Source: Paenibacillus sp. J31TS4
GTDB lineage: Bacteria > Bacillota > Bacilli > Paenibacillales > NBRC-103111
Length of the DNA stretch: 64,000 nucleotides
Assembly (NCBI RefSeq): GCF_018403265.1
Contig: NZ_BOSI01000001.1
Coordinates: forward strand, 1,240,001 to 1,304,000
Direction of reading: 5' to 3'
The notes under the pieces were generated by a model. The model was not told the origin of the DNA and did not search any database. It saw only the letters and a list, made by a program, of their open reading frames with translations. Numbering within the stretch: the first letter of the stretch is position 1; each line of letters begins with the position of its first letter. The position numbers and the translations under genes are program-made. This document shows positions 59,151 to 64,000 of this stretch, in pieces.

Positions 59151-60701
59151 TCAATTCGGCATTTCCCTTTGTCGGGGTTCCTGCCGATAGGACCGAACCA
59201 ACCGAATGATTTCCATGATGCCCTTCAGTGCCAGAAGGAAAGCCATGATCTGCAGCCAAAGGTAGACGTCCGGCTGAAAGATGATCGCCATATGCCATAG
59301 CGGCACTAGTTGAGTCGTACTCAGCAGCAGGATCATAAACAGAATGGCAAAATGCAGAGCAATCTTGAACAGAACTCGAATCGATCGTCCCCTATGAATC
59401 GAATGGTCAGGACGCTGCGGCCCCAAGCAGCGCTTTGCCGTTCGCATAGTCGCGTAGACCAACCATGCGCTGAGGACGAGGATGAGTCCATTCACAAACA
59501 GGTATTTTTGCGAGATGCTTAGCCACGCTCCCCCGGCAGGTTGGCCATTCAGCAAATTAAGGATGCCGGAAGCGATGTAAGTCGTCGTGATGACGTGGGT
59601 GTCGGGAAATTCGGCATCGATCGCGTCCAGTACGTTCGCGAACACGATTACGCCGAGCTGTCGTTCCGGAACCATAAAAGCTTGGGCCTGGAAGCCCAAC
59701 GAGCCGCCCGGCGAACCAAAAACCTCCAGCCCGTTAAGTTGCTCGGTCGACCAGCCCATCCCATACGTTCCCGGAACAGGCTCGGTCCGCATTAGGCGTA
59801 TGCCTTCCGAGGAGAGCACGGCATTCCCCGCATAGCGGCCGCCGTTCAACTGGGCGATCATGTAACGGCTCATATCTTCAGCCGTGGTGTAATGGTAGCC
59901 CGCCGGCAAATCCCCTGCAATATAAACATAAGGGCCATCGTAAGGTGCGTTGTAGCCGAAGATCCGGCGGTGGGGCTCAGCCAGTCCGTGCGCCGCCGCT
60001 TCCTCATGCGTAAGGAAGCTATCCCGCATGGACAGAGGTCCGAAAATATGCTCCTTCACATAGTCGCCGTAGGACTGGCCGGATACTTGCTGCACAATAT
60101 AGCCGAGCAGCACATAATTTGCGTTCGAATATCGGTACGGATGTTCCGTTTTGGTATTGGGCTCGTTTAAAAACCTTTCCGCATAAGACATGGCGTTTTT
60201 CTCAAGTGCATCCTGCTCTTGACCGCCTGCACTGGACAGCGAGCTGCTAAACGTTGCAATTTGAGAGAACCCGCTTGTTTGGTTAAGCAGCTGACGGACC
60301 GTAATGGACGCTGCACCGCTAAATTCGGTAGGGAGATAGCGCTGGATAGGCGCATCCAAGTCAATGTTTCCCGCTTCGGCCAGCTGCAGAACGGCGATAG
60401 CCGTAATCGACTTGCCGATGGAACCTAATCCGAACGGGGTTTGCGGGGTGACTGGTCGCCCCGATGAATCGGCTTGCCCATATCCCTTCAGATAAAGAAC
60501 GCGATCCCCCTGGACAATCGCCAGAGCCAGCCCCGGAAGACGCTGCCGCTTCATCTCACGAGCAATATACGCATCCACGTCGGAGAAATCCGAAGGTCCG
60601 GATCGCTCCGCTTGCATGCTTAGATCCCTTTGCGCCGAACTGAATAGGGGGAGAATGAACAGACCGCACAAAATGATTGCTATCATTCTCATCGTTCTCA
60701 T
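59151..60701 (-). CDS. Membrane-anchored class C beta-lactamase-like serine hydrolase, second copy
   Basis: A 516-residue exported protein: signal peptide (1-24), SxxK at 94-97 (SIGK), YxN at 191-193 (YSN), and at the third motif GSPGGSLGF, where the usual His of HxG is replaced by Pro. Three C-terminal helices anchor it. The layout matches the copy at 5505-6989. ATG 60701 has AAGGGG upstream. It is last in a minus-strand group with three small membrane proteins and lies beside a two-component system. Likely a D-peptidase or esterase of the envelope; the altered third motif may change specificity. Confidence 0.86.
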   Translation of the reverse strand: MRTMRMIAIILCGLFILPLFSSAQRDLSMQAERSGPSDFSDVDAYIAREMKRQRLPGLALAIVQGDRVLYLKGYGQADSSGRPVTPQTPFGLGSIGKSITAIAVLQLAEAGNIDLDAPIQRYLPTEFSGAASITVRQLLNQTSGFSQIATFSSSLSSAGGQEQDALEKNAMSYAERFLNEPNTKTEHPYRYSNANYVLLGYIVQQVSGQSYGDYVKEHIFGPLSMRDSFLTHEEAAAHGLAEPHRRIFGYNAPYDGPYVYIAGDLPAGYHYTTAEDMSRYMIAQLNGGRYAGNAVLSSEGIRLMRTEPVPGTYGMGWSTEQLNGLEVFGSPGGSLGFQAQAFMVPERQLGVIVFANVLDAIDAEFPDTHVITTTYIASGILNLLNGQPAGGAWLSISQKYLFVNGLILVLSAWLVYATMRTAKRCLGPQRPDHSIHRGRSIRVLFKIALHFAILFMILLLSTTQLVPLWHMAIIFQPDVYLWLQIMAFLLALKGIMEIIRLVRSYRQEPRQREMPN

Positions 60702-60795
60702 CGTCCCACCCCTTTTCTCGTTAGTTTTCCGGGAAGCTGTCCATCCGAACACGCTCAGGAAGGACAGGAACCGCAACACATGTCACATGGCCGGG

Positions 60796-61203
60796 TCACC
60801 CGGCGCGGCGGCGGGAGCGGCTCAGCGTGATCCCCGCGAGGACCATGCTGGTCAGCCCAAGCACAACGGCTAAGTAGGCCCCGACCCGCCCGTCACCGGT
60901 TCCGGGACCACCGGGAAATATGGTCACATGCACCCCGGCGTAGACGATGACGATCAGCCCCACCACCATGGCCACAACGGCCCCGCGTCTCCCGCTGCCG
61001 GTACCGAACCGACCTGCGGAGCGGGATAGAGACAGCCAGGCGAGAATCGCGCTGAGCAGCCCCACCCCCGCGTCTATCGTGGACCAGCTTCGCCCGGGGG
61101 TAAATCCGTATCCGACCGTCCCGTCGGCCGCTTCTGCATAGGCTATAACCGGCAGAAGCAGACATGCACAAAGAATGAAGAAGGAAATCAGCTTCGTTCT
61201 CAT
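60796..61203 (-). CDS. Small membrane protein, DUF6223-like
   Basis: A 135-residue protein with a signal-type helix (ISFFILCACLLLPVIAYA) and three further helices (VGLLSAILAWLSLS, AVVAMVVGLIVIVYAGVHVT, GAYLAVVLGLTSMVLAGI). A Gly/Arg-rich segment SAGRFGTGSGRRG separates two. It resembles DUF6223 proteins by size and pattern. ATG 61203 has GGAG upstream; an ATG 36 bases earlier is less likely. It lies upstream of the serine hydrolase on the same strand. Confidence 0.65.
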   Translation of the reverse strand: MRTKLISFFILCACLLLPVIAYAEAADGTVGYGFTPGRSWSTIDAGVGLLSAILAWLSLSRSAGRFGTGSGRRGAVVAMVVGLIVIVYAGVHVTIFPGGPGTGDGRVGAYLAVVLGLTSMVLAGITLSRSRRRAG

Positions 61204-61268
61204 CTGTTCATCACTCCGTTTTGTTGGTTTTGTTCTCATTTGTTTGGCGGCTCATTGGTTGCTATTGG

Positions 61269-61484
61269 TTATTCGTTTGGAAGAAACAAAAGGAGGGCAA
61301 GAATGCCGGACATCCCATACAGAACAAGGACAAGGATGCGAAACCAATCCGATCTGTTCTCATAATCATGCGCAACCAGATGCAGCGATACGCCAGACAC
61401 GATTAGGAATAGCAAGACAAGTAGATAGACCGCTAGAATAGAGTGACCTCTTTCCATACCATCCACGTGGAAGATGGGAGTCAC
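61269..61484 (-). CDS. Small two-helix membrane protein
   Basis: About 71 residues with two helices (AVYLLVLLFLIVSGVSLHLV and WFRILVLVLYGMSGILALLL). The start is uncertain: a GTG at 61484 has GGAGG 9 bases upstream; ATG at 61502 or 61457 are alternatives. Family unknown. It sits between two other small membrane protein genes of the serine hydrolase group. Confidence 0.55.
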   Translation of the reverse strand: MTPIFHVDGMERGHSILAVYLLVLLFLIVSGVSLHLVAHDYENRSDWFRILVLVLYGMSGILALLLFLPNE

Positions 61485-61518
61485 ACGCAAACCAGCCTCC
61501 ATGCTCAGCAAATGATTA

Positions 61519-61968
61519 CTAGTTTCCTTTGTCGAGGGCATCGGTCTTCCGGGCGAGAGACACCGTTCCCATAAACAACAGCAGAGCGAATACCGGATGA
61601 AGAGCAGATACGTATCCCATTCCGGACGGGAATTTGACGCTGACCGCCAGCAATACGATGATCCCGAGCAACCCCGCACTTCGCATTCGAACAGAACGCG
61701 GCAGCCGGGCGATGAACGAAAGCACGAGAATCAGGATGGAAACAAGAACCAGCAGCCTGGCAAAGCCAGTATGGCTGGCCCACTGGGCCGAATTCCAAAA
61801 CAGGGCGAGACCGGCAAGAAACACCTGGATGAAAATGCCGATCGCAAAGATCCTTACGGCCGCCTTAAACACCAAGCGCGCTCTAACCACGAGCGGTGAA
61901 AATTGGGGGGCTCCCCCTGCGCGATCCCCGGCTTCCGGTTCGCTGCGGTTTACGGAAAGATTGCTCAT
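61519..61968 (-). CDS. Small membrane protein, DUF6220-like
   Basis: A 149-residue protein with four helices after a hydrophilic N-terminus (about 35-60, 70-88, 97-113 and 122-140). RLVFKAAVRIFAIGIFIQVF and FPSGMGYVSALHPVFALLLF fit the DUF6220 pattern, including a conserved His. AAGGAGG lies 8 bases before the ATG. It heads the minus-strand group and is divergent from the response regulator at 62161. Confidence 0.65.
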   Translation of the reverse strand: MSNLSVNRSEPEAGDRAGGAPQFSPLVVRARLVFKAAVRIFAIGIFIQVFLAGLALFWNSAQWASHTGFARLLVLVSILILVLSFIARLPRSVRMRSAGLLGIIVLLAVSVKFPSGMGYVSALHPVFALLLFMGTVSLARKTDALDKGN

Positions 61969-62160
61969 CTTTGTATCCTCCTTGTTCTTCACGGCTATAT
62001 TCTCGTTTCACCGTCAGTTTAATGGATAAATGTCGAGAACTTATGCAGATCTCTCTCTTTTTGTGTGAATGGGTTCAAGAACCAGTTCCATCACGGTATA
62101 CTTCTCGGTAAGTGGTGGATTCTCGCACCCGAAGCAGACATATCGGAAAAGAGGGATCGA

Positions 62161-62847
62161 ATGGAACCGAAATTGCTGCTTGTAGAGGACGAGCCGGACA
62201 TGCTGGAGGAGATGCAAACCTATCTGCAGCGTGAAGGGTTTCGGGTATTGACCGCCCGTACCGGCATGGAAGCTCTCGCGATCGCCCGGTCGGAACGGCC
62301 CGATCTCGTTGTGCTCGATTGGATGCTCCCCGGGAAGAGCGGCATCGACGTATGCCGTGAAATCAGGCAAACTTCGAATTGCGGGATTATTATGGTCACG
62401 GCTCGGTCGGAGGAGTCGGATAAAATCGTCGGTCTGGAAATCGGTGCGGACGATTATTTGACAAAGCCGTTCAGCTTGCGTGAGCTCTCCTCGCGCATCC
62501 GGGCTTTGCTTCGCCGCCTGCGTGGTCCGGAAGAGAAACTGTTATTGCTGGAGAGAGACAACCTGACCATTTCCGAAGCCAAATGCCAGGTATTCAAGGA
62601 CGGCCAGGAGATCCAGCTGACCCCGACGGAATTCAAACTATTGTACACATTGGCGGCGCGTCCCGGAATCGTATTCAGCCGCCTGCAGTTATTGAGGGCC
62701 GCCCTTGAGGACGGCTACATGGGGTACGAAAGAACGATGGATTCCCATATCCGGAATCTTCGCCGCAAGCTGGAAGACGATCCGGCCACCCCTCGGTATA
62801 TTCAAACGGTATACGGGTTCGGTTACCGATTCGGTGAACCATCATGA
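62161..62847 (+). CDS. OmpR-family response regulator (two-component system 3)
   Basis: A 228-residue regulator with LLVEDEPDMLEEM, phosphoacceptor Asp53 in LVVLDWMLPGKSG, Lys in YLTKPF, then a winged-helix domain ending TVYGFGYRFGEP. Start at 62161 with AGAGGG upstream. Stop overlaps the kinase start (ATGA). Divergent from the membrane protein/serine hydrolase group, which it probably controls. Confidence 0.93.
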   Translation: MEPKLLLVEDEPDMLEEMQTYLQREGFRVLTARTGMEALAIARSERPDLVVLDWMLPGKSGIDVCREIRQTSNCGIIMVTARSEESDKIVGLEIGADDYLTKPFSLRELSSRIRALLRRLRGPEEKLLLLERDNLTISEAKCQVFKDGQEIQLTPTEFKLLYTLAARPGIVFSRLQLLRAALEDGYMGYERTMDSHIRNLRRKLEDDPATPRYIQTVYGFGYRFGEPS

Positions 62848-63964
62848 CATGGACGGTACGCCACAAGATATTTGTCTTCATGGGACTACTCGTTCTGATC
62901 ATCGGCGGCGCTCACACCGTAACCAAACAGGTTTACATGGAGTCTCTATTCGATCAATTTAGCAGGGAAGAACTAAGTGCGTCGTATTTGAACGCATCGC
63001 CCGGAGAACAAATCGAGATTTTGAAGAGTTACGTTTCAAGCAGGATGCAAACATTCGGGCTTGAAAATTTGTTTTTTTTCATAGTCATCGGACTTGGCGT
63101 CAGCTTATGGATTTCGCGGATGCTGACAGTCCCGTTAAGAAAGCTCGTCGCCGCTATCGAGCGCGTCGGACAGGGGGATCTGGACGTGAACGTACCCGTG
63201 CCGTCCAAAGACGAATACGGCAGAGTCATCCAGACGTTCAACGATATGACGCTTCGCCTCCGGGAAGCGGAGGACGCCCGCAAACGGTTGGTGGCCGATG
63301 TCGCGCATGAGCTTCGAACGCCGCTGTCCATCATGCAGCTTAAATTGGAAAATGCTCAGCAGGCCGGCTCGTACGCCTCTCCGGAGTTGCTGCTTCGCCT
63401 CCATGACGAAGTGATTCGCTTAGGCCTGCTGGTGGAAGATCTTCATGTCTTGTCGCTCGCGGAATCGGGTCGTTTGGCAATGGACTGCAAGCATCTCGAT
63501 CTGTCGGCAAGACTGGAACAAGTCGTGGAAGATGGGAAAATGGAGGCGGAGGAGAAGCGGCTGGACATCAGCTTTCATTCAAACACGAGGCCCGTCATGA
63601 TAATCGCCGACGCGAGACGGATCACGCAGGTGTTTATCAATTTGCTGACGAATGCCATCCGCTACACGCCGGAAGGCGGAAAGATAGCGGTAGTGATGGA
63701 AGACAAGGTGCTCGAGCGGAATGAAGCCTATACCTGCGTCTCCGTCATAGACACCGGCATCGGGATTCCGGCCGAAGAGCTAACCCACCTATTCGACCGG
63801 TTTTATCGGGTGGAAAAGGCCGTTCGAGGCACTCAGGCGGAACGGGGCTTGGTTTATCGATCGCGCATCATCTGGTTAGAGCCCATGGCGGGTTCATCCG
63901 TGTCAAGAGCGAGCCGGATCAAGGGACGACATTTGCCGTGTATTTGCCTGCGGGGAAAGGATAG
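62844..63964 (+). pseudogene. Sensor histidine kinase (two-component system 3), frameshifted near the C-terminus
   Basis: About 373 codons. One membrane helix at the N-terminus (about 9-30) and a second near 75-92 flank a short external domain; HAMP follows; phosphoacceptor His155 is in VAHELRTPLSIMQ, then LLTNAIRYTPEGG (N box) and [13 protein letters not shown] (G1). The expected G2 box [12 protein letters not shown] and the end [10 protein letters not shown] lie in another frame from about 63837 on; adding one G at that point restores it, with stop TAG at 63962-63964. Without correction the frame stays open to the window end. Read error or real loss of the ATP-lid. Confidence 0.85.
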
Positions 63965-64000
63965 GATGTGTATGAGAAAGAGGGAGTCTTGGCACCGCCA

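Noticed and set aside
1-64000. CRISPR arrays, rRNA genes, complete insertion sequences, prophage genes
   Set aside because: Looked for on both strands; no regularly spaced repeats with unique spacers, no transposase or integrase frames, no rRNA-like sequence.

Overview
The window looks like the chromosome of a spore-former of the Paenibacillaceae (Paenibacillus, Cohnella or a close relative). The basis is B. subtilis-type genes in B. subtilis-like groupings (yqhH-yqhG, yqzE, lipM), strong AGGAGG ribosome binding sites, a Bacillus-type LexA box, a candidate ARG box, and a GC-rich core (about 36-58 kb) next to a more AT-rich accessory part (about 1-36 kb). No rRNA, CRISPR array, integrase or complete insertion sequence was seen.

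Region 1 (1-2.6 kb) is a run of single, unrelated adaptive genes on the minus strand: a GNAT acetyltransferase cut by the window edge, a pentapeptide-like protein, a Cof-type HAD phosphatase and a frameshifted RibD/DHFR-like reductase. They are separated by four copies of one intergenic repeat, so the run looks like a cassette array. A solitary argC with a candidate ARG box follows. Region 2 (3.7-16.4 kb) holds sensing and stress modules: a two-component system with a membrane-bound serine hydrolase, a metallo-beta-lactamase-fold enzyme, a PadR-controlled ABC exporter operon with a pentapeptide protein, an Rrf2-thioredoxin-reductase-like pair, a second two-component system, and a DJ-1/PfpI plus DUF2306 pair. 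Region 3 (16.5-24.3 kb) is one minus-strand operon: an RraA-like aldolase, a DUF1932 dehydrogenase, a tripartite TctCBA importer, an Ldh-family dehydrogenase and a TerC protein. An RpiR/MurR regulator lies upstream, and the same palindrome sits before both the operon and the regulator.

Region 4 (25.2-36.1 kb) is a defence island. It carries a complete Wadjet system in the order jetD-jetA-jetB-jetC with overlapping genes, followed by a more AT-rich block with a DUF3800 protein and a PD-(D/E)XK nuclease-like protein that appears split by a one-base frameshift. The last two are the best candidate for an undescribed defence module.

Region 5 (36.3-58.5 kb) is GC-rich housekeeping: B12-dependent ribonucleotide reductase, D-amino acid aminotransferase, LipM, the SNF2 protein YqhH with YqhG, YqzE, ArgS, tRNA-Leu(CAG), an SOS-box-controlled small gene, CbiZ (B12 salvage, which fits a B12-dependent reductase), xanthine phosphoribosyltransferase, a YkvI-like transporter, an SDR, a solitary TrpB and a DMT exporter. 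The argS leader contains a degenerate copy of the 3' half of tRNA-Leu. Region 6 (58.6-64 kb) has a Cys-rich DUF326 copper-binding protein and a second serine hydrolase plus two-component module resembling the first; its kinase appears frameshifted near its C-terminus.

Three genes are broken by single-base shifts in or next to short G or T runs (about 2241, 35266 and 63837). These may be sequencing errors rather than biology and should be checked first.
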